DNA of 38,369 bases, from positions 1 through 38,369 of the forward strand of contig CACDPP010000019.1 of assembly GCA_902554705.1 (NCBI GenBank). Reading direction: 5' to 3'. This stretch comes from Paracoccaceae bacterium (lineage in GTDB: Bacteria > Pseudomonadota > Alphaproteobacteria > Rhodobacterales > Rhodobacteraceae). The notes under the pieces are model-generated. The model saw only the letters and a list, made by a program, of their open reading frames with translations, was not told the origin of the DNA and ran no database searches. Position numbers and translations under genes: made by a program. Each line of letters begins with the position of its first letter. The stretch's first letter is position 1. Of this stretch, positions 1 through 9,078 are shown piece after piece.

Positions 1-2095
1 TTCCAGATGATTTTAATCGACTAACAGCTGAGTTCATAGAACTTTTGTTTGTTTTATTTCCAGGTATTTTTCTTGATCTTAGCGCATTTAGCACAATCTG
101 ATTTCTACTTTTGGGTCGAATATCATTAAGTAAGTCAAGAACTAAGAAGGTCATATATCCAGAACTAATAGACCAACGCTGTATTAACATATCATCTAAC
201 TTAGTTATTGGTTCAGCACTTTTGAGTTTAAATAATTTCAAATAATCTATCGACAAATCAAAATCGTTTGGACGTTCAAAAAAGGCGCCAACAGCCTCAG
301 CAGCATCAGAGGACAGCAAATCTTTAGCCTCTGATTTTTCAAGATTAGGCACTAAATCATTTTCACGACATTTGAGACATATACAGAGAATAGTACTCCA
401 TAAGTCTTTTAAATCCTGAATATATGCACTGTGGTTATCATGTCCAAACTCCACGAATAATGAGGCATTATTTAATTGGACTTCATCACCATCAATAACA
501 ATTGAGCCCAAGTTTAAGCGTCCGTGGTGCAAGTCGTTATTATGCAAATAATTGAGTGCGCGTAATATTTGTCTCAGCCAATCAAGAAGTTGCTGGTTTG
601 ATGCCTCTAAAAAAGCTTCTTCAAAATTCAGTCCATCAGACAAAGATTTACATACAGCAAAACAATCACTTTTGGGAACATAATCTAAATCAAAAATTCG
701 CTGTAAATTTGGGTGGAATGCTCGCATTAATGCCGTTATTCTACCTTGAGCGATGGGCCAGAGAGCCTCTGCCTCATAGATTTTCTCTACCTCACAACTG
801 AAGCGCCCTGCTATATGCGTAGCACTCCATATCTCAGACCTTTGATCATTGAATTTAAGTGATTCAAAATTTATCCGTCCAAAGAAAGGCTCTAAGTTTT
901 GATCCTCGGATGTATCTGCAGTCACTATCCCACTTATTGTCTTTGTTAAATAAAATTTTATTGTCTCAATATCTTCTTCGCTATCATCGTTAAACCAATT
1001 CTCAACTTCGGTGCTTGACAAAATAACTGCTAGATCAGAAAACAACCTTTTGAATGTTTGCGAAGGGCTTTCAGCTTCGCTTTGAATAAAATCCGCATAA
1101 AAAGTTACCTCGGAGTCGTCAGCAATAAGGATATTTGATTTCTCACAATTTGATAATGAAAGGCCCCTTGAGTTAATTTGTTCAATAGCATTAACAGCAA
1201 ACCTTAGGGCCTTAGCAATGTCAGTCACTCCTGGATTTTTTTGAAGAAATGCCTCTATCGAATTTCCTTGTGGGCGCTTTATAGCCAATGATAAGTACCC
1301 ATCACCACCTATCATGGGAGCACTAACGGGCACTCCTAGAACTCCTGATAATTGCTCTAACCTAGCGGCCTGATCAATTAGCCTTTCAGCATCCGCACTA
1401 GAACCTTCGGAAGTTATATCAACTTCTTTCAATATCCACTCGGTGATAAGCTCTCCCTGCTCATGCGTTGCTGACCAAATACTAATCGTTTGATCCGAAC
1501 CAAGTTTCTTTAATTTTTGAAACCCAGTTTTATCTGTTCTTTTGCTGGGAATTTTTCCAATATTTCCAAGGACATTTATTGCTTTTTTTCGCTGGAATGA
1601 TGTGATCTCGTAATGATATTCCGTTGTACAATAGTAAGGATCTGTGAGACCTTTAATAATATCTTTAGGTCCGAAAATACTGAGATTTTCCTGAGATTTA
1701 TCGAGATCAATGTCCGACCCCTCTCGTCCTGTGATAAAGACCATTCCTTGGCACCATGGCGCATGTTCTGATCGCAGCATACTGCTTTTAATCTGTCCAG
1801 CGTATACTCGAGCGATACCATTTACTTTCGCTAGAGCATTATCCACCCGAATGCCATCAAGCACCCAAGAATTTGCGTCTACAGACAGTTGGCCATGATA
1901 ACCTTTAATATCGATTAAATAGATAGCGTTTCGCCCAAAAACAATCGCATCAATTTCTTTCAATTGACCGTTTGGGGTTGGAATTTCTACGTTTGTTACC
2001 AGTAAATATTCATCTGGAAGATTTGATTTAAGAAATTCAAACGCCCATGCCTCAGCTGTGTTTACCGGCTCTCCAACTTTTATACCTTTAGCCAT
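1..2095 (-). CDS. NERD-domain protein with two degenerate kinase-like domains (PglW-like), 3' end outside window
   Basis: Open frame of 698 codons from the ATG at 2095 to the window edge without a stop, so the C-terminus is missing. Residues about 10-125 resemble a NERD nuclease domain: EIDAIVFG (48-55) then DIKGYHG (62-68), the D..D-x-K pattern of PD-(D/E)xK enzymes. Two kinase-like segments follow, each introduced by an IW-S-A-T-H motif (206-211 and 422-427). In the first (about 205-365) the HRD region reads RGLSLSN; a DF remains near 335. In the second (about 420-570) HPNLQRIFDLD and LNYLHNND look kinase-like, but HRD becomes HGR (524-526), the catalytic Asn becomes Ser, and DFG becomes N-A-S (543-545). 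NERD fused to kinase is the architecture of PglW of BREX type 2; here at least the second kinase looks inactive. The start overlaps the methyltransferase stop (TAATG), implying translational coupling. Function inferred: sensor, scaffold or nuclease in defence. Confidence 0.8.
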   Translation of the reverse strand, partial: MAKGIKVGEPVNTAEAWAFEFLKSNLPDEYLLVTNVEIPTPNGQLKEIDAIVFGRNAIYLIDIKGYHGQLSVDANSWVLDGIRVDNALAKVNGIARVYAGQIKSSMLRSEHAPWCQGMVFITGREGSDIDLDKSQENLSIFGPKDIIKGLTDPYYCTTEYHYEITSFQRKKAINVLGNIGKIPSKRTDKTGFQKLKKLGSDQTISIWSATHEQGELITEWILKEVDITSEGSSADAERLIDQAARLEQLSGVLGVPVSAPMIGGDGYLSLAIKRPQGNSIEAFLQKNPGVTDIAKALRFAVNAIEQINSRGLSLSNCEKSNILIADDSEVTFYADFIQSEAESPSQTFKRLFSDLAVILSSTEVENWFNDDSEEDIETIKFYLTKTISGIVTADTSEDQNLEPFFGRINFESLKFNDQRSEIWSATHIAGRFSCEVEKIYEAEALWPIAQGRITALMRAFHPNLQRIFDLDYVPKSDCFAVCKSLSDGLNFEEAFLEASNQQLLDWLRQILRALNYLHNNDLHHGRLNLGSIVIDGDEVQLNNASLFVEFGHDNHSAYIQDLKDLWSTILCICLKCRENDLVPNLEKSEAKDLLSSDAAEAVGAFFERPNDFDLSIDYLKLFKLKSAEPITKLDDMLIQRWSISSGYMTFLVLDLLNDIRPKSRNQIVLNALRSRKIPGNKTNKSSMNSAVSRLKSSG

Positions 2096-5000
2096 TAGCT
2101 TGACCGCGAGGATACTGGCGCAGCGAAGGAATCTGGCCAGCCTCCGTTTATATTTATTACGTCATCAATTTTTGCCATAATATGGATTGTTTCACCAACA
2201 GCAAAAATTAATTTATGGTAATGTCCAATATCTTCATCGGTCAGCGTTCGCCCAGGTTTTCCCTTTTTGGGGGAACGGTACTTGAGCCATTTTTCACATA
2301 CTTTATAACCGCCGATATGAAAATTCCAAATCTCTTTGCTAACAGGACTGAAACCGCTAGTGCCAGATTTAAAATTCTTGCCATTTCCACAACCATTGAT
2401 CCAAACAGTGCCACCATTTTCATCTGTCCAACCAACTTTTTCGACCTGCCTTTGACTTCCAAAAAATTTGTTACTTAGGTTCTCTAAATTTTTTGATTCT
2501 AGCAAATGATAGTTCACGAGATCACGCCCCAAGCAAACAAGTTGTTTAAACAAATCCAGCGTTTTAGGTAAGAAAATACGCGGGGCTTCAGAGGTGAGAG
2601 ATTGCATATTTGATGAACGGTAATAAGGAGAATGAAAAAGCGCGTAACAGTAATGCAAAATCTCTTCACTACCTAAGTAATTTTCAAAATCCCCTTCTTT
2701 AAATTCATCCCAAGTTAGGCCCAGATTAGCTGCAAATTGTTTGCCAAATATTGAAGAAATACATGACCTTTTGTCGAAGACCAGACCTCCATTTGAATAT
2801 TGATATAATGGGTAATAGGTAGCGGTTCCCTTCTTACTATAGAATATGCGAGCGTCCGGCACTTTTCGACTGACAAAAAAATGTGTTACTTCGCTTGGAC
2901 CATCAACCTGGTTTGCTAAGATCAAGCAAATTCCATCATCTCTCTTTAAATTTTTTCCAGCTACAGAGCTTGATGCCTTAAGTAATTTTGACGGCCAAGG
3001 AACAAAACGAAAATCTAACGGTCTATAAGAAAACTGAACAAATTCCGAGGTCTCTTTCGCCAAATCAGCAGTTTTTTCTTGATTACTCAGAAGCTGATTT
3101 GCCCAACCTTTCTGTCCAACTTTATATTTCTCAAATAGATAATCTGGTCTTTGTAAAATATCTGAAATTTCCTGAATTTTTTGACGTACTTCAAAGTCGG
3201 AAAAACCAATAAGTCCCTCATCAAAACCTGTTTTAATTCCTTCTGCATATACCGTAAAAGCAGTTTGAAAAGGCACTCCGTTTTGCCATAGAAATGATTC
3301 ATTGATTTGAGCAAAAATAAACATAGGCCCTTTTACTTCAATATTCTCAAATTTTGGCAATGCGGTTTGATTGGTCGTGAGCATTGCATATTTTTCAATT
3401 CGATCGCCCTTTACAATAAGATGCTTAATAGATTGACTTCGGTTTTTTGAAATTTTTTGTCGCCCTAAAATTGATATTGCCACCCCCTGGCTAATATCAA
3501 AAACATTCTCATCTTTGTCTCTGTCAAAGGAGCTTCCACTCAACTCACTACTTCCACCAAGATCAAAAATTGATAATTTTTGAAACGACCCTAGTAGTTG
3601 TGCTCTGACACCTCTAAACGTTTTTGCCGTAAGCCAAGAATTATTGGTAATCATTGCCATGATCGCCATTGAGGAACCCGATAAACAATCTTCTGCCAGA
3701 GCAAAAAATTTTATGTAATCGTCGTTTAGGTTGCGCTCAAGTTGAAGAGCATTCCGTTCCTGAAGTGGCTGGCCATCAATAACTTTATAACGATTTATCA
3801 TGCTTCTTTGATGTGCACCGAGGTTAGATGAAAAGTTTGAGTATGGAGGATTTCCTATTACTACTGTGAACTGTCGCTTCCGTTTTATTGAGTTTACTGC
3901 TTCAGCTTCCTTTGCCAATGCAGGTATAGCGAAAGCGAATGTACCTGAAGCATCCTGAGCAGGCTCAAGAGCATTTGTAAGATATATGCGTGCACGTTGA
4001 TCGCTCCTAAATCGATATCCAGTCTCGTAAAGTTTGAGCCCAATTTTCATATGCGCGATAGCGTATGGGGCCATCATTAACTCATATCCATGCAGCCGTG
4101 GAAGTAAGTTCTTTGGCACGTACTCATTCCAGAGTTCCTTAATCTGTGCTTCTCGATTACCCTGCTTCTGCCATTTAGCAGTCATCGTTTTGTAAATCAG
4201 ATCAATGACCTCTACTGGGAAAGTACCTGTGCCTGTGGCAGGATCAAGAATTTGGACAAAAGCCTGATCAGGAGAAGTACCTTCGGGGATTTCTACGTCA
4301 GCTGTCCGTTCAACCAACTCCCCCCAAGTAGTCGTATCAGCGAGCCCATCTTCTAATCCAAATTCCGTACGCAATTGCTCATCCACTGAACGAACGATGA
4401 AAGAAACAACTGGTTGTGGCGTATAAAAAACACCTCGCTCTTTCCTAATTTTACTATCATATTCTTGAAGAAATCCCTCGAAAAAATGCATGACAGGATC
4501 TTCTTTTTGATTGCGATCCCCAAAGTCACGCAAGACGGCTTCCATATTCGTATTGTCGAGTAGATCAACAACTTCGTTGATACCCAGCTCGTCAAAATCC
4601 AAACTGACACCACTACTATGATTACGGCCCCCCACACTTAAAAATGTCTCCATTAAATCTTTGAGAAATGGATTGGTTATTGGTATTTGGGTATGGGCTG
4701 CATCGGCCGTATTTGCTTTTGGATTAATGATGCGGGCCGACAATAGACCATAGGCGATTGTCTGAGCGTACATGTCTGAAAAGGAACCTGCATCGAGGTC
4801 TGAAATCAAATTTTGTTTAAATACTGACATCAGCTTATGAATAGGACCTTCCTCGCTTTCAATCGCAAGCACTTCACGTAAGCGAGTTCGGACTGCTAAG
4901 GCTAATTGTCCCAGACGCTCAGCCATTTCTTTGGAACTTTGAATAACTTCACGATTTTTAAGCGTAAACGCATCTCGCCACTGAGCTCTCCACGCGTCAC

Positions 5001-5544
5001 TGTCGGTTGGGTTGTCAGGCCAAATCAATTTTTCGCGCAGCGTTTCTATGACGTAATCAATTTTAAGCCCAGTATCATCGTCGTCCCAACCTAATACTTT
5101 TAATATAGGAAGATCTGTCTTCTCTGGATTAGAGGCAAAATGCGCAAAAGAAATGCTCTTTGCCCCAAGGCTGCCTGTTTGCGAAATCAACAAAAGGTCA
5201 CTCTCATGCCATGACGCCCGGTCGCCTGAATTACTGGTAGATCGTTTGTTAAGTACCAACTTACTCAAAAGTCTTCGAAGCGCGACAACCGGCAGTTTGT
5301 TATCATCAAAGCGTATAAAGAAAATGCCCCACGGCTGGTTTTTATCCAACGGTCTTAAGCGACGTATTTCTAGGAACTTTGGGGCAGTTTTTTCATCCAA
5401 ACCGAGTTCAGCTGCAGAATACTCAAATGTCATTTCTTCAAAGTTGTCAGTTTCTATCGGCCAATCAAGTTCATCGCCCAGGTAGTTCACCAACTCAGAA
5501 AATTCTCTTATAGATCTAAAACTATTTGCAGCAGTTGGGCTCAT
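2095..5544 (-). CDS. Type ISP-like N6-adenine DNA methyltransferase/specificity protein
   Basis: 1149-residue protein. The gamma-class adenine methyltransferase core is plain: GVFYTPQPVVSFIVRSV (371-387), motif I LDPATGTGTF (433-442) for S-adenosylmethionine, and motif IV VVIGNPPYSN (561-570). The C-terminal part (roughly 700-1125) resembles the target-recognition and C-terminal domain of type ISP restriction enzymes (LlaGI/LlaBIII family), including IGGYKVCEKWLKYR and a following LTDEDIGHYHKLI segment. Unlike true type ISP enzymes it has no N-terminal nuclease-helicase; its N-terminal 350 residues are an unassigned soluble region. The helicase gene ends 15 bases upstream and the NERD gene overlaps its stop, so the three are one operon. 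Expected role: methylate host adenines in a specific site and supply target recognition to the separate motor. Whether it restricts or only modifies cannot be read from sequence. No clear Shine-Dalgarno precedes the ATG. Confidence 0.87.
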   Translation of the reverse strand: MSPTAANSFRSIREFSELVNYLGDELDWPIETDNFEEMTFEYSAAELGLDEKTAPKFLEIRRLRPLDKNQPWGIFFIRFDDNKLPVVALRRLLSKLVLNKRSTSNSGDRASWHESDLLLISQTGSLGAKSISFAHFASNPEKTDLPILKVLGWDDDDTGLKIDYVIETLREKLIWPDNPTDSDAWRAQWRDAFTLKNREVIQSSKEMAERLGQLALAVRTRLREVLAIESEEGPIHKLMSVFKQNLISDLDAGSFSDMYAQTIAYGLLSARIINPKANTADAAHTQIPITNPFLKDLMETFLSVGGRNHSSGVSLDFDELGINEVVDLLDNTNMEAVLRDFGDRNQKEDPVMHFFEGFLQEYDSKIRKERGVFYTPQPVVSFIVRSVDEQLRTEFGLEDGLADTTTWGELVERTADVEIPEGTSPDQAFVQILDPATGTGTFPVEVIDLIYKTMTAKWQKQGNREAQIKELWNEYVPKNLLPRLHGYELMMAPYAIAHMKIGLKLYETGYRFRSDQRARIYLTNALEPAQDASGTFAFAIPALAKEAEAVNSIKRKRQFTVVIGNPPYSNFSSNLGAHQRSMINRYKVIDGQPLQERNALQLERNLNDDYIKFFALAEDCLSGSSMAIMAMITNNSWLTAKTFRGVRAQLLGSFQKLSIFDLGGSSELSGSSFDRDKDENVFDISQGVAISILGRQKISKNRSQSIKHLIVKGDRIEKYAMLTTNQTALPKFENIEVKGPMFIFAQINESFLWQNGVPFQTAFTVYAEGIKTGFDEGLIGFSDFEVRQKIQEISDILQRPDYLFEKYKVGQKGWANQLLSNQEKTADLAKETSEFVQFSYRPLDFRFVPWPSKLLKASSSVAGKNLKRDDGICLILANQVDGPSEVTHFFVSRKVPDARIFYSKKGTATYYPLYQYSNGGLVFDKRSCISSIFGKQFAANLGLTWDEFKEGDFENYLGSEEILHYCYALFHSPYYRSSNMQSLTSEAPRIFLPKTLDLFKQLVCLGRDLVNYHLLESKNLENLSNKFFGSQRQVEKVGWTDENGGTVWINGCGNGKNFKSGTSGFSPVSKEIWNFHIGGYKVCEKWLKYRSPKKGKPGRTLTDEDIGHYHKLIFAVGETIHIMAKIDDVININGGWPDSFAAPVSSRSS

Positions 5545-5559
5545 TAAATTTACATAACT

Positions 5560-8500
5560 CTAATTTATTTCCATCCAAGCTAGAAGCTTTGGCTTGGCGC
5601 TAATGGGTGCTTCCACTTTTTTAAGATAACTATTCTTAATATGCTTTTGAACTTTTTCTCGAATATCAATAAGTTGTTCCTGGGTATTGATACACTTCCG
5701 AGGCTCTTCAACTGAACACTTTATGGATGTGATGATTTCAGAAACTTCTTGAAGCACATCGCCACTTACCATTTCATACAGATACCATTGGCACGGCCCT
5801 TGCTCTATAATGAAGTCTTCTAGCTCTACGTTCCAAGCTGGCAATCTGTAACAAAAAAACACACCCACAGTACCCTTTTTGGGAACTGCCCGACCACTGA
5901 ATATACTTCCTGGAAAATCGTCTAACCGTTCTTTTAAGTTAGGAATACTTTTTAACAGTTCCTGCAACTCAAGTTGTAAATTTTCAAGTAATGAACGCTC
6001 GCCCTCATATCCAGCATTAAACTCGCGCAAAGCATCAAACTCATCTTCTGGGGTCATGAGCCTGCGACCCTCTATGCCCATGGTTTTAGAGATCAACAAT
6101 GTTTTCCGAGTTACAGTATTATACAGACTGAGCAAGGTATTTAATTCGTTTGGCGGCAAAAAATTCCAAAATGTTACTTTTCCTCTATCCGACCGTAAAT
6201 CTGGGCAGTCTTCAAAAAGTTTAGTCTCAACCACTGGATCCATTCGCCTGTCAACACGACCAATTCTCTGCATCAATCGTACCGGGTTCCAGTGAATATC
6301 ATAATTGATTAGACGGGTACTGTCTTGGAGGTTAAGTCCCTCAGAAAGCACATCTGTTGCAATTAAGATTCTAATCTCTTCTAAGCCTTCTTCAACTAAT
6401 CCTGCTGAACTTGTTGAATTATAATAAGGCGCAAATCTGCGAACCGCATCATATCTAGTACCTGCAGAACCTCCATCTATTTTTGCTAAGCCATCAAAGC
6501 CATCCTCTTTTAAATTGCTTTCCAAGTAGCGTGCAGTGTCCGCAAACTCTGTAAAGATTATAACTTTTTTACCAGTAAACTCTTTACTCTTCAGCATACG
6601 CTTCAGCTTATTAAGTTTATCATCTCTCGCAGGTTTGAATTTTCGAGTTTCTTTCAAAAACTTAATAAGTTCATCTAAATCCTGCAAAGTAATATCAATT
6701 ATTGATGCTACATCGTATTCATCACGCTCAAGCTTTTCCCACCTCTCTAATAGCTCTGGTGGGAAAAGTTCTGGATCGTCTTCCTCTTCTTTATCCCACA
6801 ATTCGAGTTGCTTATTAGCTGCATAATTCAGAATTGTTTCGTTTTTTGCAATCCATTGCTTAAAGAGTTGTTTTTCATGGTCTGTCTCACAGTGCATTTC
6901 TAAAAAGGCTAGTAATTTTCTGAGCAACCTATCGCAGGAAGTTTCAAAAGCATAAACTGAACTTTCAAATCTTTTAAGAAACTGGGTTCTTATGAGCGTA
7001 ACGACATTTCTTAGTCTTGTTCTATGAAAAGGGTCTATCTCATCTGCATCTCCAAGGTAATATTCCACTGGGTTATAGACAACCAAACTAAAAAGTGGAG
7101 AAGAACGCTCAAAAGCACGCTCAATTAAACCCAAAAGAGCACCGTAGGTCTTAAAAATCGAGTACTCTGCTACTTTTGGTTTTTGCCGCTGGGGAAAAGC
7201 TGCCGCCTCGCCATACTCCTTTTTCTGGCTTTCTATTGCATATGCCCTGCTGCGCTGAACAATTAGACTTTCAAAAATTTGATCACTGTCTAAGACCTCC
7301 TTGATTGCTGCGGGATTGTCACCAATACTTTCAGCCGCTTCGGATAGATTTTTTTCTAATTCTCTTTGAAGTCGATTGAAATGATTACGAAGGCTGTGAA
7401 CTCCAAGTGTCCTTGAAAAATGTGCTTCATTCCCATTTGTAAATAGTTCTATCATATGTCTTATGTCACTTAGCTTATTATTAATTGGTGTCGCTGTGAG
7501 CATGAATAATTTTTTATTCGGGTTTCCTTGATGAATTAAATCCATAAATTTATAATATCGCGAGCGCTTAATACCTATTTCTAGATCGCCTCTACGTCCT
7601 GGGTTTCTGAAGTGGTGAGCCTCATCGACAATTACAACATCAGCAATTTCAGAAATGCGTTTAAACCGTCCTGGATATTCACCTTCGCGATTTAAGTCTG
7701 TATGCGAAAATACTGCAAGATTTGAAAAATCTGTTCCAAAAAGATCTGGTAGCAATTCTCTGAGTTTGGGATCCCAAACACCTTCTTTTGCACCTTTAGG
7801 CGCAAATAAGACAACATGCTTTTTTTCTCGAACCATCCGTTCTATCAGCATTAACCCAACAAACGTTTTCCCGAGTCCCACGCCATCACATAAAAATGCT
7901 CCATCAAAGCGACTAGCTATCTTTACTAGCGACCAATATGCTTCTTTTTGATATTGATCTAATTTTGAAAATATAACAGACTCATTTTCTTCCCAAACAT
8001 TTGCAGACTCCTCTCTGTCACGAAACAATTCTCTAAGTGAATGCGAGTAAATATCAAAAGGAGACCAAGCTTTTGTGTGACGCTGTATTATTTTCACTAT
8101 CTCATCAGAAATATCTTCTGCTTCATTCCAGTATTCTTCGTACCAATTTTGGAGTTGGGCCACTTCACTAGGGCTTTGAATTTGAACATTAAGCTCTACG
8201 TTTTGATTCAACCCTGGTTTTGTAAAGTTACTGGAACCAACTAAGGCTTTTGAGCCTACAATGTCTAATTTAGGGTGCGTTATATATGCTTTTGCGTGAA
8301 ACTTGGATTTATTATAAGCTCTGCACTCAATTTTACCGCTAATAATCGCTTTAACAACGGCATCAATACCATTCAAAAAAGGATTGTCATTTTTAATTAA
8401 CTCTAGATCCGTGTCGACGGTGAAATTAGCTCTATTTTTAAGAGCTTCAAGAAAAAGTCTTTTAGTTCTATGAGTTGTTTCATCTCCCATAAGAATACGA

Positions 8501-8733
8501 ATTTTCTCAAGTTTCTGCCAATGGCCGTCAAGAGCCAGTAGAGCCCCAGTCTCAAAATAACCAGTAGCTATATCAAAACTAGTAGAGATTTCGGTCCATT
8601 GCTCAAGATACTTTATACCCGTCCAGCCGGTTAATGAGTTATCAACGATAAAAAGGTCACCACCCGACGGTTTCAATTTGTTATTACCTTTTAAACTTCC
8701 AGCTAAAAATACTTTTTCATGGATATAGTCCAT
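5560..8733 (-). CDS. PLD-family nuclease fused to SNF2-type helicase
   Basis: About 1057 residues from the ATG at 8733 (in-frame TTG codons at 8742 and 8739 are alternatives; none has a good ribosome site). Residues about 30-210 form a phospholipase-D-like domain with one HKD-type motif: FHAKAYI (H149, K151 in the 1060-residue numbering from 8742) followed by GSSNFTKPG (169-177) and N-x-E. Superfamily 2 helicase motifs follow: Walker A DGVGLGKT (286-293), DEAH (373-376), TAT (416-418), then a C-terminal lobe with KVIIFTEFADTARYLE, ATDVLSEGLNLQ and QRIGRVDRR. This is a DNA translocase with a linked nuclease-like module. It is the first gene of the left-edge operon; the methyltransferase starts 15 bases after its TAG. 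Families of this shape occur in phage-defence islands next to large adenine methyltransferases. Role inferred: translocation and cleavage of unmodified DNA. Confidence 0.85.
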   Translation of the reverse strand: MDYIHEKVFLAGSLKGNNKLKPSGGDLFIVDNSLTGWTGIKYLEQWTEISTSFDIATGYFETGALLALDGHWQKLEKIRILMGDETTHRTKRLFLEALKNRANFTVDTDLELIKNDNPFLNGIDAVVKAIISGKIECRAYNKSKFHAKAYITHPKLDIVGSKALVGSSNFTKPGLNQNVELNVQIQSPSEVAQLQNWYEEYWNEAEDISDEIVKIIQRHTKAWSPFDIYSHSLRELFRDREESANVWEENESVIFSKLDQYQKEAYWSLVKIASRFDGAFLCDGVGLGKTFVGLMLIERMVREKKHVVLFAPKGAKEGVWDPKLRELLPDLFGTDFSNLAVFSHTDLNREGEYPGRFKRISEIADVVIVDEAHHFRNPGRRGDLEIGIKRSRYYKFMDLIHQGNPNKKLFMLTATPINNKLSDIRHMIELFTNGNEAHFSRTLGVHSLRNHFNRLQRELEKNLSEAAESIGDNPAAIKEVLDSDQIFESLIVQRSRAYAIESQKKEYGEAAAFPQRQKPKVAEYSIFKTYGALLGLIERAFERSSPLFSLVVYNPVEYYLGDADEIDPFHRTRLRNVVTLIRTQFLKRFESSVYAFETSCDRLLRKLLAFLEMHCETDHEKQLFKQWIAKNETILNYAANKQLELWDKEEEDDPELFPPELLERWEKLERDEYDVASIIDITLQDLDELIKFLKETRKFKPARDDKLNKLKRMLKSKEFTGKKVIIFTEFADTARYLESNLKEDGFDGLAKIDGGSAGTRYDAVRRFAPYYNSTSSAGLVEEGLEEIRILIATDVLSEGLNLQDSTRLINYDIHWNPVRLMQRIGRVDRRMDPVVETKLFEDCPDLRSDRGKVTFWNFLPPNELNTLLSLYNTVTRKTLLISKTMGIEGRRLMTPEDEFDALREFNAGYEGERSLLENLQLELQELLKSIPNLKERLDDFPGSIFSGRAVPKKGTVGVFFCYRLPAWNVELEDFIIEQGPCQWYLYEMVSGDVLQEVSEIITSIKCSVEEPRKCINTQEQLIDIREKVQKHIKNSYLKKVEAPISAKPKLLAWMEIN

Positions 8734-8910
8734 TTTCAACAATTAGTTATTTGATTGAGGAGTCGATTGGTTCGCAGCTTTTATAATTGATAAGGAACAA
8801 TCCAGCCATCTGTAAGCATTAACTGAAGTTTTATTATGGGTAATATTGTGGGTAGGAGAAAAATTATTTTTTCAAAATACAATCAATTCAACAATTTAGG
8901 TTAATTTAGT

Positions 8911-8999
8911 GGCGGAGACGAAGGGATTCGAACCCTCGAGACGATTCCTCGCCTACTCCCTTAGCAGGGGAGCGCCTTCGACCACTCGGCCACGTCTCC
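8911..8999 (-). tRNA. tRNA-Ser (anticodon GCU)
   Basis: The reverse strand folds as an 89-base class II tRNA. The 7-bp acceptor stem GGAGACG/CGTCTCC is followed by discriminator G and an encoded CCA (8911-8913 on the plus strand read TGG). The anticodon stem CTCCC/GGGAG encloses loop CTGCTAA, giving GCT at 8963-8965. A long variable arm and the GGTTCGAATCC T-arm are present. It reads the serine codons AGC and AGU. Its 3' end faces the defence operon, which makes it a candidate island attachment site. Confidence 0.95.
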
Positions 9000-9078
9000 G
9001 TCGACCGGTTTAACTATCTGTTTCAGCGAGGACAAGGTCTCAAATTAAAAATAGCAAAATTTTTGCTTGCACTATAAA

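Noticed and set aside
1576-1821. 81-codon minus-strand frame and nearby plus-strand frames in 556-1898
   Set aside because: All lie within the continuous NERD-pseudokinase frame, which is open over the entire 1-2095 interval and carries recognisable domains.
1-8742. Calling the operon BREX type 2 or DISARM
   Set aside because: No pglZ, pglY, brx, drmA, drmB or drmC gene is visible in the window, and the methyltransferase looks type ISP-like rather than clearly PglX. Naming it would need the genes to the left.
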